A stretch of DNA of 64,000 nucleotides from Dugong dugon (taxonomy: Eukaryota; Chordata; Mammalia; Sirenia; Dugongidae). The stretch is taken from positions 93,865,601-93,929,600 of the forward strand of contig CM057472.1 of assembly GCA_030035585.1 (NCBI GenBank). Reading direction: 5' to 3'. This document shows positions 11,701 to 23,847 of this stretch, piece after piece; positions within the stretch are counted from its first letter, which is position 1; each line of letters opens with the position of its first letter. The position numbers were made by a program, and so were the translations under genes. Under the pieces are notes generated by a model. It had not been told where the DNA came from, made no database searches, and worked only from the letters and a program-made list of their open reading frames with translations.

Positions 11701-12543
11701 TGCATTTATTGCTGTAAACTGACCTCTGAGCACTGCTTTTGCTGTTTCCCAAAGGTTCTGATAGGATGTGTTTTCATTCTCATTTGATTCTATGAGTTTC
11801 TTTATTCCATCCTTATTTTCTTCTGTGTTGTTGATTTCCACTTTTATGACTTTATGGTCAGAAAAGATGCTTTGTAGTATTTCGATGTTTTGGATTTTGT
11901 TAAGGCTTGCTTTATGGCCTAATATGTGGTCTATTCTGGAGAATGTTCCATGTGCTTTGGAAAAGAAAGCATACTTGGCTGCTCTTGGGTGCAGAGTTCA
12001 GTATATGTGAATGAGATCAAGTCAGTTGATTGTAGCATTTAGCTCTTCTGTGTCTTTGTTGAGCTTCTTTCTGGATGTTCTGTCCTTCACCGAAAGTGGC
12101 ATGTTGAAGTCTCCTACTTCTATTGTGGGGCTGTCTATCTCTCTCTTCAGAGCTGTTAGAGTTTGTTTTATGTATTTTGGAGCCCGGTTGTTGGGTGCGT
12201 AAATATTTGTTATAGTTATGTCCTCCGGGTGTATTGACCCTTTAATCATTATCTAGTGCCCTTCCTTATCTTTTGTGGTGGATTTTACTTTAAAGTCTAT
12301 TTTGTAAGAGATCAGTATTGCCACTCCTGCTCTTTTTTGAGTGTTGTTTGCTTGGTATATTTTTTTCCATCCTTTGAGTTTTAGCCTGTTTGTGTCTTTA
12401 AGTCTAATGTGAATCTCTTGTAGGCAGCATATAGATGGATCATGCTTTTTTATCCAATCTGCCACTCTCCGTCTCTTTATTGGTGTATTAAGTCCATTTA
12501 CATTCAGTGTAATTATTGATAGGTATGAGTTTAGTGATGTCAT
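8784..12543 (-). pseudogene. L1-1 ORF2 (endonuclease/reverse transcriptase), broken
   Basis: The start is taken at the ATG at 12541-12543 (MTSLNSYLSIITLNVNGL), matching the ORF2 start in L1-3 and L1-4; the stop is TAA at 8784-8786. Domain order: endonuclease (IITLNVNGL, CCLQEIH) from 12543, broken near 12253; reverse transcriptase at 10316-11239, one uninterrupted 307-codon block with [18 protein letters not shown] and an intact SLFADDMI box; then thumb and C-terminal part (9377-10252); then the Cys-rich zinc-knuckle-like end ([19 protein letters not shown], 8784-9296). The first RT aspartate motif reads AEKASDK rather than the usual AEKAFDK. About 1250 codons in total, normal for L1, with several frameshifts. 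Confidence 0.9.
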
Positions 12544-12998
12544 CCTGATGTCTCTTTTTTGTGTGTTGTTCACAGTTTCTTTGTTCTCCTCAATTTTCTG
12601 TGCTGAGTCGTTTTTCTTTATGTATTTTTTTTTTCATCTTTTTCTTTGTTGTAGATTTTGTGTTTGCTGGGTCTTTATGTTTTTCTACTTTTTTATTTTG
12701 ATTTGTAGGATTGTGAGATTCCTTTGCAGTTACCTTAATATTTAGCCCTAATTTTCTAAGTTTATACTAGTCTTTTATTACTTTATATCGCCTTAACTTC
12801 CCCTCTGTGTAGCAAATCAATGTCTCCATTTTTTAAGTCCTTCTTTTTTTGTTTTAATATTTTCCTCTTTTTTATTTACATATTGATATCTGTTTCCCTA
12901 CTTTCAATGTTTTAGCTTTGATGTAACTTCCATTTCCGTATCTGAGTCAATATCTGGTTGCTCTATCCTGTGTTCTAGTCTTGCGTTGTTAGCTGGTG

Positions 12999-14019
12999 TT
13001 ATTGATTATCTAACCATAGGACTCCCTTTAGTATTTCTTGTAATTTTGGTTTGGTTTTTGCAAATTCCCTAAACTTCTGTTTACCTGGAAATGCCCTAAT
13101 TTCACCATCATATTTGAGAGACAGTTTTGCTGGATATGTAACTCTTGGCTGACAGTTATTTTCCTTCAAGGCTTTAAATATGTCATCCCATTGCCTTCTA
13201 GCCTACATGGTTTCTGCTGAGTAGTCTGAGCTTATTTTAATTGACTCTCCTTTGTAAATGACTTTTCTTTTATCCCTAGCCGCTCTTAAAATTCTCTCTT
13301 TATCTTTGGTTTTGGTAAGTTTGATTATAATATGTCTTGGTAACTTTCTTTGGGATCCACCTTATGTGGGGTTTGATGACCATCTTGGATAGATATCTTC
13401 TCATCTTTCATAATATCAGGGAAGTTTTCTATCAACAAATCTTCAACAATTTTCTCTGTATTTTCTGTTATCCCCCCCGTTCTGGTACTCCAATCACTCG
13501 TAAGTTATTTCTCTTGATAGATTCCCACATGACTCTTAGAGTTTCTTCATTCTTTTTAATTTTTTTATCTTATTTTTCCTCAAATAAGTTGGCTTCAAGA
13601 CCTTTATCTTCAATGTCACTAATTCTAACTTCTGCTGCCTCAATTCTGTTCCTATGACTTTCTATTGAGTTGTCTAATTCTGAAATTTTATTGTTAATCT
13701 TCTGGGTTTCTGATTGCTGTCTCCCTGTGGATTCTTGCAGCCTATTAAATTTGAGATTATGTTCTTGAATAACTGTTTTAAGTTCTGCTACTACTGTGTG
13801 TGTATGTTGCCTGGCTGTTTCTGCGTTCTGTTGAATTTCCTTTCTCATTTCTAGAAGAATTCTGTATATTAATCTTTTGTATTCTGTCTCTGGTAATTCC
13901 AAGCTGTTCTCTTCCTCCAGAGAATTTATTGATTCTTTATTTTGGGAGCTTGTGGAAGCCATCATGGACTGCCTGTTTATGTGACTTGATATTGACTGTT
14001 GTCTCTGAGCCATCAACAA
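12999..14019 (-). pseudogene. L1-1 ORF1 (RNA-binding chaperone), broken
   Basis: The N-terminal 149 codons (13570-14019) are open: a short polar leader, ELPETEYKRLIYRILLEM, then a heptad-like coiled-coil region (QKINNKISELDNSIESHRN) as in ORF1p trimers. The RRM and C-terminal domain continue in other frames to a TAA at 12999-13001, preceded by a leucine-rich QEILKGVL end that matches the ORF1 end in L1-4 (QELLNGVL). Total about 340 codons, normal for L1 ORF1. ORF1p normally coats L1 RNA; this copy is interrupted after residue 149. Confidence 0.82.
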
Positions 14020-14660
14020 TTTATTATAATTTTATTTTGTGTTTGCTTAGTGAGACCTAGCTTCTTATTTTGTTTTGTTTTGATATGCCCAAATAGGCTG
14101 TTCGTGTGCACTTGTTTGATTTTTGACACCTTTTGATCTCTAATATCTTGTCACCAGGTAGTTGTTTCTGTAACTAAGTATGTGCATGCTGGAGTTCGTT
14201 AAAATTTCCTATATGGGATCAGCTCAGGCGTGCAGGCAGTCGATCACTAAGTGTGTGATATAGGCTCTCACCCCAGTCCTAGAGAGGCATGGGTGATTGG
14301 TGCAGGCACTGGACTCTGGCTGTGGTAGGGGATCACACGCTGGGCCAGGCAGGGGACTGACAGCTGCCTCTGAGATTCTGAAAGAAAAGTGTGTCCCTAT
14401 TCTTTAGGGTGAATAGGTAGGTGAGTTTTGCATCCGGGCTAAGAGCATCCCACTATGTTGGTTACAAAGACTCAAGGGCACCACTTTTTCTTGAACTCCT
14501 GAAGCAGGTGACTAGGCACTTTAGGAACTATCACCAGTCCTCAAGACCCTGCTGCAGATCGTTAAAAGTGCCTGCTTGAGGGGCAGGGCTGTTTCGAGGA
14601 TCACGAATCTGCCCGTTCACTGCTGAAGCAGTTGAAGTTAAACTTCACATGTTTTCCCTG
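14020..14660 (-). promoter_or_regulatory. L1-1 5' UTR / ancestral promoter region
   Basis: About 640 bp upstream of ORF1 is richer in G+C than the surroundings and free of long frames, as expected for an L1 internal promoter. It does not resemble the 5' UTRs of L1-3, L1-4 and L1-5: no 'cagcaaagatc' leader and no repeated units. The exact 5' boundary is uncertain because RTE sequence starts by about 14665. Confidence 0.6.
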
Positions 14661-14664
14661 TTGT

Positions 14665-15890
14665 ACTGTGGTAGTGAGGGCTAACGCTGTTGAGATGGGA
14701 CCCTATGTACAATAGAACGAAACACTGCCCAGTCCTGAGCCCTTCTCACAATCCTTGTTATGCTTGAGCCCATTGTTGCAGCCACTGTATCAATCCACCG
14801 CATTGAGGGTCTTTTTCTTTTTTGCTGACTTTCTGCTTTACCATGCATGATAAAGGGACTGCTCCCTCCTGATAACATATCCAAAGTATGTGAGATGAAG
14901 TCTCCCCATCCTTGTTTCTAAGAAGCATTCTGGCTGTACTTCTTCCAAGACATATTTCTTCATTCTATCAGCTTATGCAGTATTCAGTATTCTTCACCAA
15001 CACCATAATTTGAAGGCATCAATTCTTCTTCGGTCTTCCTTACTCCTTATTCAGGTTTCAAATGCATATGAGGCAATTTAAAACACCATGGCTTGGATCA
15101 GACACACCTTAGTGCTAAAAGTGACATAATTGCTTTTTAAAACTTTGAAGTGGTATTTTGCAGCAGATTTGCCCAGTGCAATGCATCCTTTGATTTCTTC
15201 ACTGCTGCTTCCATGGGCATTGATTATGGATCCAAGTTAAATGAAATTCTTGAAAACTTCAGTCTTTTCTCTGTTTATCATTATGTTGCTTATTGGTCAA
15301 ACTGTGAAGATTTTTTATTTTCTTTATGTTGAGGTGTAATCCATACTGAAGACTGTAGTCTTTGATCTTCATTAGTAAGTGCTTCAAGACCTCTTCACTT
15401 TCAGCAAGCAAGGTTGAGTTATCTGCATATCGCAGGTTGTTAATGAGTCTTCCTCCAATCCTGAGGCCACGTTCTTCTTTATGTAGTCCAGCTTCTTGGA
15501 TTGTTTGCTCAGCATACAGATTGAATAAGTATGGTGGAAGTATACAATCCTGACACATACCTTTGGTTATTTTAAACCAAGAAGTATCTCCTTGTTCTTT
15601 TCGAACGACTGCCTCTTGGTCTATGTACAGGTTTCACATGAGCACAATTAAGTGTTCTAAAATTCCCATTCTTTGAAATATTGGTCATAATTTGTTATGA
15701 TCCACATAATTGGAATGCCTTTGCATATTCAGCAGAAAAAAAGTAAATATATCTTTCTGGTATCCTCTGCTTTTAGCCAAGACCCATCTGACATCAGCAA
15801 TGATATCCCTTGTTCCAAGTCCTCTTCTAAATCCGACTTGAACTTCTGGCAATTCCCTGTCAATCTACTGTTGCAACAGCTTTTATGTTA
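14665..15890 (-). mobile_element. RTE copy D, 3' half (split by L1-2)
   Basis: This is a minus-strand RTE. Starting at its 3' end (reverse of the tail near 14665-14720), it covers the C-terminal and RT-coding parts. The frame 15259-15558 (-) reads LFNLYAEQTIQEAGL, GGRLINNLRYADN and LMKIKDYSLQYGLHLN. The catalytic box at 15418-15429 is YADN, so the second aspartate has been lost. The sequence breaks at 15890 and resumes at 19685 with the next part of the same gene. Confidence 0.88.
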
Positions 15891-16271
15891 CTTTTTATTT
15901 TTTTTATTGTGCTTTAGGTGAAAGTTTACTGCTCAAGTTAGTTTCTCATACGACAATTTATACACACATTGTTGTGTGACCCTAGTTGTTATCCCTATAA
16001 TGTGACCACACGTTCCTCCTTTCCACCCTGTATTTCCCATGTCCATTCAACCGGCTCCTATCCCTTTTGCCTTCTTATCTCAACTCTGGACAGGACCTCC
16101 CCAATTAGTTTTATATATCTATTTGAACTAAGAATCACACCCTACACGAATATCATTTTACATCTTACATTCCAGTCTAATCTTTGTCAGAAGAGTTCTC
16201 TCCAGGAATGGTTTTAGTTCTGGGTTAACAGAGAGTCTGGCGACCGTGTCTTCTAGGGTTCCTCCAGTCTC

Positions 16272-16369
16272 AATCAGACCATCAAGTCTGGTCTTTTTAA
16301 CTAGAATTTGAGTTCTGCACAATCAGACCATCAAGTCTGGTCTTTTTAACTAGAATTTGAGTTCTGCAC
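16272..16369. repeat. Exact 49-bp tandem duplication in L1-2 3' UTR
   Basis: The 49 bases at 16272-16320 are repeated without change at 16321-16369. L1-1 has a single copy of the corresponding segment (around 8165-8210), so the duplication happened in L1-2 after or at its insertion. The perfect identity, against the diverged surrounding sequence, implies a recent event. Confidence 0.9.
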
Positions 16370-16931
16370 CCCACTTTTCTCCTACTTCGTCAGGGACTAC
16401 CTGTTGTGTCCCCTGTGGGGGCGGTCATTGGTGGTAGCCAGGTACCATCTAGTTCCTCTGGTCTCAGGCTGATGGAATCTCTGGCTTTTGTCTCTTGGGC
16501 TAATATTTTCCTTCTGTTTTTGGTGTTCTTCATTCGCCTTTGCTCCAGGTGGGTTGGGACAAATTGATGCATCCTAGATGGCCGCTCATTAGCTTTTAAG
16601 ACCCCAACCACCACTCACCAAAGTAGGATGCAGAACATTTTCTTAATAAGCTTTGTTATGCCAGTTGACCTAGATGTCCCCTGAAAGCATGGTCCCCAGA
16701 TCCCTACCCCTGCTACTCTGTTCCTCAAAGTGTTTGATTGTATTCAGGAAACTTCTTAGCTTTTGATTTAGTCCAGTTGTGCTGACTTCCACTGTAGTGT
16801 GTGCTGTCCTTCCCTTCACCTAAGATAATTTTTGTCTACTATCTAGTTAGTAAATTCCCCACTCCCTTCCTCCCCACCCTCATAACTATCAAAGAATGTT
16901 TTCTTCTGTGTTTAAACCTTCTCTTGAGTTC

Positions 16932-19684
16932 TTATAATAGTGGTCTTGTACAATATTGGTCCTTTTGCTACTGACTAATTTCACTAAGCATAATGCCCTC
17001 CAGACTCATCTATGTTATGAGATGTTTTGCGAACTCATTGTTATTTATCCTTGCGTATTATTCCATTGTGTGAATATACCATAATTTATCCATCTGTCCT
17101 TTGATGGCTACCTAGGTTGTTTCCATCTTTTTGCTGTTGTGAACAGTGCTGCAATGAACATGGGTGTGCATATGTCTATTTTTGTGACGGCTCTTATATT
17201 CCAAGGAGCGGGATAGCTAGATCGTATGGTACTTCTATTTCTAGCTTTTTAAGGAAGTACCAAATCAATTTCCAAAGTGGCTGTACCATTTTACATTCCC
17301 ACCAGCAGTATATTAGTGTTCCAGTCTCTCCACAACTTCTCCAGAATTTATTATTTTGTGTTTTTTTTGGATTAATGCTAGCCTTGTTGGGGTGAGATGG
17401 TATCTCATTGTAGTTTTCATTTGCATTTCTCTAATGGCAAGTGAGCGTGAGCATTTCCTCATGTGTCTGTTATCCTCCTGAATGTCTTCTTTGGTGAAGT
17501 GCCTGTTCATATCCTTTGCCCATTTTTTTCACTGGGTTATTTGTCTTTTTGTTGTCAAAGTTTTGCAGTATCTTGTAGATTTTAGAGATTAGACCCTGAC
17601 TGGATATTTCATAGCCAAAAATTTTTTCCCAGTCTGTAGGTTGTCTTTTTACTCTTTTGGTGAAGTCTTTTGATGAGCTTAAGTGTTTGATTTTTAGGAC
17701 CTCACAGTTATCTAGTTTCTCTTCTGGTGTTTGTGCATTGTTGCTTATAGGTTGTATTCTGTTTATGCCATGTATAAGGGCTCTTAGCATTGTACCTATT
17801 TTTTCTTCCATGATCTATGTCGTTTTCGATTTTATATTTAGGTGTTTGATTCACTTTGAGTTCGTTTTTGTGCGTGGTGTGAGGTATGGGTCTTGTTTCA
17901 GTTTTTTGCAGACGGATATCCAGTTCTGCCAGCACCATTTGTTAAACAGACTGTCTTTTCCCCAGTTAATGGACTTTGGGCCTTTGTCAAATATCAGCTG
18001 CTCATAGGTGGATGAATTTACGTCTGGATTCTCAATTCTGTTCCATTGGTCTGTGTATCTGTTGTTGTACCAGTACCAGGCTGTTTTGAGTACTGTGGTG
18101 GTATAATGGGTTCTAAAATCAGATAGTGTGAGGCCTCCCACTTTGTTATTCTTCTTGAGCAATGCTTTATTTATCTGGGGCCTCTTCCTTTTCCATATAA
18201 AGTTGGTGATTTGTTTATCCATCTTGTTAAAAAAAAGCCATTGGATTTTGGATTGGAATTGCATTGTATCTGTAGGTCACTTTGGGTAGGATAGACATTT
18301 TCACAATGTTGAGACTTCCTATCCATGAGCAACGTATTTTTTTCCACTTAGGTAGGTCTCTCTTGGTTTCTTACAGTAGAGTTTTATAGTATTCTTTGTA
18401 TAGGTCTTTTATGTCTCTAGTTAGATTTATTCCTAAGTATTTTGTCTTCTTGGGGGCTATTGTAAATGGTATTGATTTGGTGATTTCCTCTTCAAAGTTC
18501 TCTTTGTTGGTGTAGAGGAATCCAACTGATTTTTTCATGTTTAGCTTGTACCCTGATACTTTGCTGAAATCTTCTATTAGTATTTTTGTGGATTCTTTGG
18601 GGTTTTCTCTGTACAAGATCGTATCATCTGCAAATAGGGATACTTTTAGTTTTCAATCTCTTCTTTTGTTGGAGGTTTATTTAATTGCTCTTCCTCAGTT
18701 TGTGTTAGTTTAGGTGTGTCATGTGCTTCTATTAATTTGTCCAGGTTTTCAAATTTGTTAGAGTATAATTTTTTTATAGTATTCTGTTATGATTGTTTTA
18801 ATTTCACTTGGGTCTGTTGTAATATTGCCCATCTCATTTCTTATTCAGGTTATTTTCTTCCTTTCCTGTTTTTCTTTTGTCAGTTTAGCCAGGTTTATCC
18901 ATTTTGTTGGTCTTTTCCAAGCACCAGCTTTTGGTCTTGTTAACTCAGTTGTTTTTCTATTCTCTATTTTGTTTAATTCTCCTCTAATTCTTATTATTTC
19001 CTTTCTTCTGGCACCCGAGGGCTTCTTTTGCTGCTCTCTTTCTACTTGTTTGAGTTGTAGGTTTAATGTTTTAATTTGGCCCTTTCTTCTTTTTGGTTGT
19101 GTGGATTTGTTGCTATATACTGACCTCTGAGCACTGCTTTCACTGTGTCCCAAAGGTTCTGGTAGGATGTGTTTTCATTCTCATTTGATTTTGTGAATTT
19201 CTTTATTCTATCCTTAGTTTCCTGTATAACCCAGTAGTTTTTGAGCAAGGTGTTGTTCAGTTTCCATTCATTTGATTTTTTTTTATTGCTTTTCCTATTA
19301 TTGATTTCTACTTTTATGGTGTTATGATCAGAAAAGATGCTTTGTAATATTTTGATGTTTTGGATTTTGTTAAGACTTGATTTATGGCCTAATATGTGTT
19401 CTATTCTGGAAAGTGTTCTATGTGAGTTGGAAAAGAAAGTATACTTGGCTGCTTTTGGGTAGAGTGTTCTGTATATGTCTATGAGATCAAGTTGGTTGAT
19501 TATGGAATTTAGATCTTCTGTGTATTTTTTGAGCTTCTTTCTGGATGTTCTGTCCTTCATCAAAAGCAGTGTGTTGAAGTCTCCTACTATTATTGTGGAG
19601 CTGTCTATTTCTCTTTTCAACGCTGTTAGGGTTTGTTTTATGTATTTTGGAGCCCTGTCATTAGGGGTGTAAATATTTATTATT
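16932..19684 (-). pseudogene. L1-2 ORF2 remnant with RT deletion
   Basis: The stop is TAA at 16932-16934. Open pieces include the endonuclease C-part (19063-19620: [20 protein letters not shown] and [11 protein letters not shown]), the linker (18845-19153), and the post-RT part (17851-18264; 17470-17811). At about 18643 the sequence jumps from just upstream of the FADD box directly to the pre-RT linker. About 700 bp of the RT fingers and palm, present in L1-1 at about 10530-11230, is missing. The FADD-coding bases themselves remain (about 18620-18640). Confidence 0.82.
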
Positions 19685-20822
19685 GCAATGGCTGTTAAAT
19701 GATCTTTAGCAAAATTTCACTTGTGTGTGATATTAATGATATTGTTTGATAATTTCTCCATTCTGTTGGATCACCTTTCTTTAGAATGGTCACACATATG
19801 GATCTCTTCTAGTCAGTTGGCCAGGTAGCTCTGTTCCAAATTTCTTGGCATAGAGGAGTGAGCACTTCTAGTGCTGTATCCATTTGTTGAAACATCTCAA
19901 TTGGTATTCTGTCAATTCATGGAGCCTTGTTTTTCACCAATATCTTCAACGCAGTTTGGACCTCCTCCTTCAGTACTATCAATTTTAGATCATATACTAT
20001 CTTCTGAAATGATTGAACATTGACCAATTTTTTTTTGGTACAGTAATTCTGTGTATTCCTTCCATCTTCTTTTGATGCTTCCTGCATCGTTAACTATTTT
20101 TCCCATAGAATTCTTCACTATTGCAACTCAAGGCTTGAATTTTTTCTTCAATTCTTTTAGCTTGAGAAATGTTGAACATGTTCTCCACTTTTGGTTTCCT
20201 AACTCCAGGTCTTTGCATATTTCATTATAATACTTTACTTTGTCTTCTCGAGCTGCTCTTTGAAACCTTTTGTTCAGCTCTTTTACTTCATCATTTCTTC
20301 AGTTTACTTTAGCTACTCGACGTTCAAGAGCAAGTTTCAGAGTTTCTTCTGACACCCATTTTGGTCTTTTCTGTCTTTCCTGCCTGTTTAATGACCTCTT
20401 ACTTTCTTCATGTATGATGTCCTTGATGTCATTCCACAACTCATCTGGTCTTTGATCATTAGTGTTCAGTGCATCAAATCTATTCTTGAGATGGTCTCTA
20501 AGTTCACGTGGGATTTACTCAAGTTCATACTTTGGCCCTAGTGGATTGTTCTAATTTTCTTCAGCTTCAGCTTGAACTTGCATAAGAACAAATTATGGTC
20601 TGTTCCACAATCAGCCCCTGTCCTTGTTCAGATTGATAATGTTGAGCTTTTCCATTTTCTCTTTCCACAGACGTAGTCATTTTGATTCATGTGTATTCCA
20701 TCCAGCGATGTCCAGGTGTAGAGTCTCCGTTTATGTTGCGGAGAAAAGGTATTTGCAGTGAAGAAGTCTTTGATCTTTCAAAGTTCTATTATGTAATCTC
20801 TGGCATCATTTCTGTCACCGTA
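19685..20822 (-). mobile_element. RTE copy D, 5' half (continuation)
   Basis: This is the continuation of the RTE interrupted by L1-2: RT fingers (19760-19990), the linker, and most of the endonuclease, ending near 20822 inside the endonuclease where the copy is 5' truncated. No long frame survives. Joined to 14665-15890 it represents about 2.35 kb of RTE. A TA/CA microsatellite lies directly at its 5' boundary. Confidence 0.84.
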
Positions 20823-20853
20823 TATACTTAATATACTTAAATGTATTCACCAA

Positions 20854-20895
20854 ATATATATGTGTATATATATATGTATATATGTATATATGTAT

Positions 20896-20928
<33 letters not shown>

Positions 20929-20940
20929 CCTACATGTATA
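20854..20940. repeat. (TA)n/(TG/CA)n microsatellite
   Basis: TATATG-type repeats, a (CA)n run of about 12 units near 20894-20918 and further TATATA. Simple sequence, expected to be length-variable. Confidence 0.92.
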
Positions 20941-20941
20941 C

Positions 20942-21165
20942 AAGAGAGTTCCTGGGTGGCACAAGCTGTTAAACACTGGACTACTAACCAAAACGTTGGT
21001 GGTTAGAACCTACCTAAAGACACCTCAGAAGACAAGCCTGGTGATCTGTTTCTGAAAGATCACAGCCTTAAAAGCTCTATGGAGCAGTTCTACTTTGCGC
21101 ACATAGTGTCAACCTGAGTCGAAATTTACTGGATGGCAGCTAACAACAATAACAGCAGCATGTAT
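20942..21165 (+). mobile_element. AfroSINE, older subfamily, sense
   Basis: Starts with agagttcctgggtggcaca, a degraded A-box region followed by ggtggttagaacc (B-box-like). It continues with the body (ggcctggtgatctgtttctg) and ends in the RTE-type tail with aacaacaataacagc. Diverged copy, about 220 bp. Confidence 0.85.
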
Positions 21166-22084
21166 ACAATAAAGAATTTATATTCCCATAACATCTTAAA
21201 TCATCATTTTGAAATGATTAAAGCAAATAGGATTATTATTTATAACCACCTATAAGTAAATTTATGCTTTTTTTTCTGTTCTTGCTATGTTGTCATACAA
21301 TTAACAATAAAGGATTCACTCACTCACATGCTCAGTTGAGTGTTGCTTTACTAATAAAAAGCACATGCTATTTATTTTATGGACTGAAGCCATGTACACA
21401 TTGCTCACAAATGCTATGCTCTCCCGATTTCTATTTACATATGCAAGTGACAAAAAAGAAAAAAATAAAACCCTATTAACAATATCATAGACCCTAGAAA
21501 ATGTGATTTTTCCCCTCATGAAAATATTACAAAGAAACTATTTTTCACATTGGCTGAATGAGAAATAAACTAATCTGGTTCTGTTTAGACACCTGTGTTT
21601 TCTTGTATTGATACAGTCTGAGCTATTGTCCTTTGTGCTAAGCAAACTTTAATTTAGTATGACCTCCAGCTGGTCTGCTTTTAAATCTGTAAAAATGCCA
21701 GCTATAAAATCACTTACTAAATGACCTCTGCTTCAGGGAAAAAATAGCCACTGCACATTTAGGATACATGAAGCAAAAGGCTATCAACAGATGGCTACTA
21801 TATTTCAAAGACCAGGTAAGCACATGAAACATTGGTAATCTTTTGTTCCAAACTATGTGCAGTGATCTTGTATCTTTAATTAAATGTTTACAGTTTATAT
21901 ATTTGCCGACTTGTCTGATATTTTTCATAGATTGTCTCATACTTAGAGAATTATAATCCCTTGGGTAGCTATTACCCTCACATTTTATACTCAAGGAATT
22001 TAATCTAAGGGATTTAAGGACATAATTTATTGCAAGACTTTAAATGGGACACTAGAAAAAATATTAAGTAACCAGCAAGGCCGG
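21166..22084. other. Unique non-coding DNA
   Basis: No gene or element recognised. Homeodomain-like AT words occur (aaatcatcattttgaaatga near 21198), but nothing I would call. Confidence 0.5.
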
Positions 22085-22481
22085 TATCTGTACATGTCTG
22101 TCAGTTTGTCGTACTGTGGTGGCTTGCCTGTTGCTGTGATGCTACAAGCTATGCCACTGGTATGTCAAATACCAGCAGGGTCACCTATGGTGGACAGATT
22201 TCAGGGGAGCTTTCAGACTGACAAACTAGGAAGAAGGAACTGGCAGTCTACTTCTGAAAAAAATTAGCAAGTGAAAACCTTATGAATGATAGCAGAACAT
22301 TGTCCAGTATAGTTCCCGAAAATGAGCCTCTCAGGTTGGAAGGCAGCACTCAAAAGACAACTAGGGAAGAACTGCCTCTTCAAAGAAGAATCAACCTTAA
22401 TGCCACAGGTAGAGTAAAGCTTGCAGGGCCTTCATTTGCTGAGGTGGCACTACTCCAAATGAGAAGAAAAAGTTGAAATCC
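22085..22481 (+). mobile_element. RTE copy F, full 5' end (split by L1-3)
   Basis: This is the RTE 5' UTR in sense orientation. It corresponds base for base, with ordinary divergence, to the reverse complement of the 5' end of the minus-strand RTE at 52960-53363 (shared: cagtttgtcg, gtggtggctt, gaagctatg, gagcctctcaggttggaagg). Both copies begin within a few bases of the same point, which defines the true 5' terminus. The element stops at 22481 and resumes at 28840. Confidence 0.82.
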
Positions 22482-22926
22482 GTGGACTTCGGGCAATATG
22501 ACGCTATAGACAGAAGCACCACGCCATCCTTCTACAGCAAAGATCTGAAAAACTACGTCAAATAGAGACACACATCAATCCTGAAACCCTAAGCATCAAA
22601 TGAAGAGATAACTCAGCCAAACACCGAATGGAATAAGAAACTGACTGAGAACAGAGAGTGAGGAGAGATAAATGCAGAGATCCCCTATCAGCTACTGCAG
22701 CATGGATCCACCATCTTGGACTCCTGTTAGAGATCGGAACAGGGATTACAAGAAAGCAGCTTCATGGAGTTTCCAGCAGGAGACAGAACAACTGGTAACC
22801 AGCGATATATGCTTTCCTACCCCCAATCCTTGTTCATGCCCACTTAGCCTCCTCTGCTTCCTGCGGCCACAGTCGCTTGGCTAGGAAGCACCGGCTTCAC
22901 CCCAGTGTCACTTGAATTCCTCCCAC
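22482..22926 (+). promoter_or_regulatory. L1-3 5' UTR (truncated, type II)
   Basis: About 445 bp corresponds to the first part of the 5' UTR in L1-4 (33363-33720) and L1-5 (56248-56690). The YY1-like word at the very 5' end is degraded to gcaatatgacgc (22493-22504). The rest of the 5' UTR has been lost in the deletion that joins it to ORF1. Confidence 0.75.
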
Positions 22927-23423
22927 CCACCCTGAACAGGGGAAGAAAACAATAGGCACAGGATCATTGAAGAATTGCTGACAGAAAACTTCCCCTATAT
23001 CATGAAAGATGAAAAGCTGACCATCCAAGATTAACGAACATCATAAAGGATAGACCCCCCAAAAAAATCACCAAGGCATATCATAATCACACTCACTAAA
23101 ACCAAAGACAAAGAATCCTGAGAGCAGCTCAAGAAAAACAAAAAGTCACATACAGAGGAGAAATAATAAGACTAAGCTCAGATTATTCAGCAGAAACCAT
23201 GCAGGCAAGAAGGCAATGTGATGACATATATAAAACCTTGAAAGGAAAACATTGCCATCCAAGAATAATATATCCTGCAAAACTCTGCTTGAAATGTGAT
23301 GGTGAAATTAGGTCATTTCCACATAAACAGAAATTAAGGGACTATGCAAAAACCAAACCAGACTTACAAGAATTATTAAAGGAAGTCCTTCGATCTGAGA
23401 ACAAACATCAGACCACAGGCTGA
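22927..23423 (+). pseudogene. L1-3 ORF1, C-terminal remnant
   Basis: Only the RRM and C-terminal domain remain. The open part at 23199-23423 reads MQARRQCDDIYKTLKGKHCH then LQELLKEVLRSENK. The ORF1 stop seen in L1-4 (CTT TGA) is here CTT CGA, so the frame reads through into the spacer to a TGA at 23421-23423. The coiled coil and the start are deleted. Confidence 0.75.
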
Positions 23424-23847
23424 ATCTAGGACACAGGATTGTATCAGCCAGATCAACCTAGAAAATGAACACTCCAGGACAATCCAAAACCAAAAGAACT
23501 GCAACAGGAAACCAGACAGGTTAATCTGTAAATGAACAACAACATCAGAATAATAAAAGAGGAAATAAATGGTGTAAGTATAGAAGCTTATAATGGAGAG
23601 GAAGGCAAGACGATAGCAAGTAATAATAGACTGGTTCAAACCTAGGAAGATAAGGGTAAATTTCAAGGTAACGACAAAGAAAGTTAACAAACCTCCTCAT
23701 CAAAATAAAGAATAAAACATAAAGTCTCAGTAAAAACAAAACCTGCAAAAAGAAATGAAAAAAAAAAAATCACAAACCAAAAGAATTCAGCACAGGAGAG
23801 TAAGAGTAATAAAAGAAATGCCAGCACCACAAAAAAAGCACTACATA

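Larger units (their letters stand above)
7745..14660 (-). mobile_element. L1-1: near full-length LINE-1, minus strand
   Basis: The element runs from a T-rich 3' end (about 7745-7792, the reverse of a poly(A) tail) through 3' UTR, ORF2, a spacer, ORF1 and a 5' UTR to about 14660, roughly 6.9 kb. All normal L1 parts are present in order. Its 3' UTR and 5' UTR resemble those of L1-2 where comparable, but not those of L1-3, L1-4 and L1-5, so it belongs to a different lineage. I found no clear target duplication, which fits an older insertion. Reading frames are interrupted, so it cannot transpose. Confidence 0.9.
15891..19684 (-). mobile_element. L1-2: 5'-truncated LINE-1 inserted in RTE copy D
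   Basis: A 3.8-kb minus-strand L1 starts with its T-rich 3' end (15891-15910) and stops inside the endonuclease part of ORF2 at 19684, so it is 5' truncated. It is bounded by an imperfect duplication, gcaacagcttttatgtta (15873-15890) and gcaatggctgttaaatga (19685-19702), both inside RTE sequence. The RTE reading resumes directly after it. It therefore post-dates the RTE. The 3' UTR is of the same type as in L1-1 but about a quarter of the positions differ by eye. Confidence 0.88.

Noticed and set aside
7538..15890. The RTE pieces at 7538-7705 and 14665-15890 as one RTE split by L1-1
   Set aside because: Both pieces start with the RTE 3' terminus, so they are two separate copies.
16272..16369. 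CRISPR-like direct repeats
   Set aside because: Two contiguous units without spacers in a mammalian L1 3' UTR. Not a CRISPR array.
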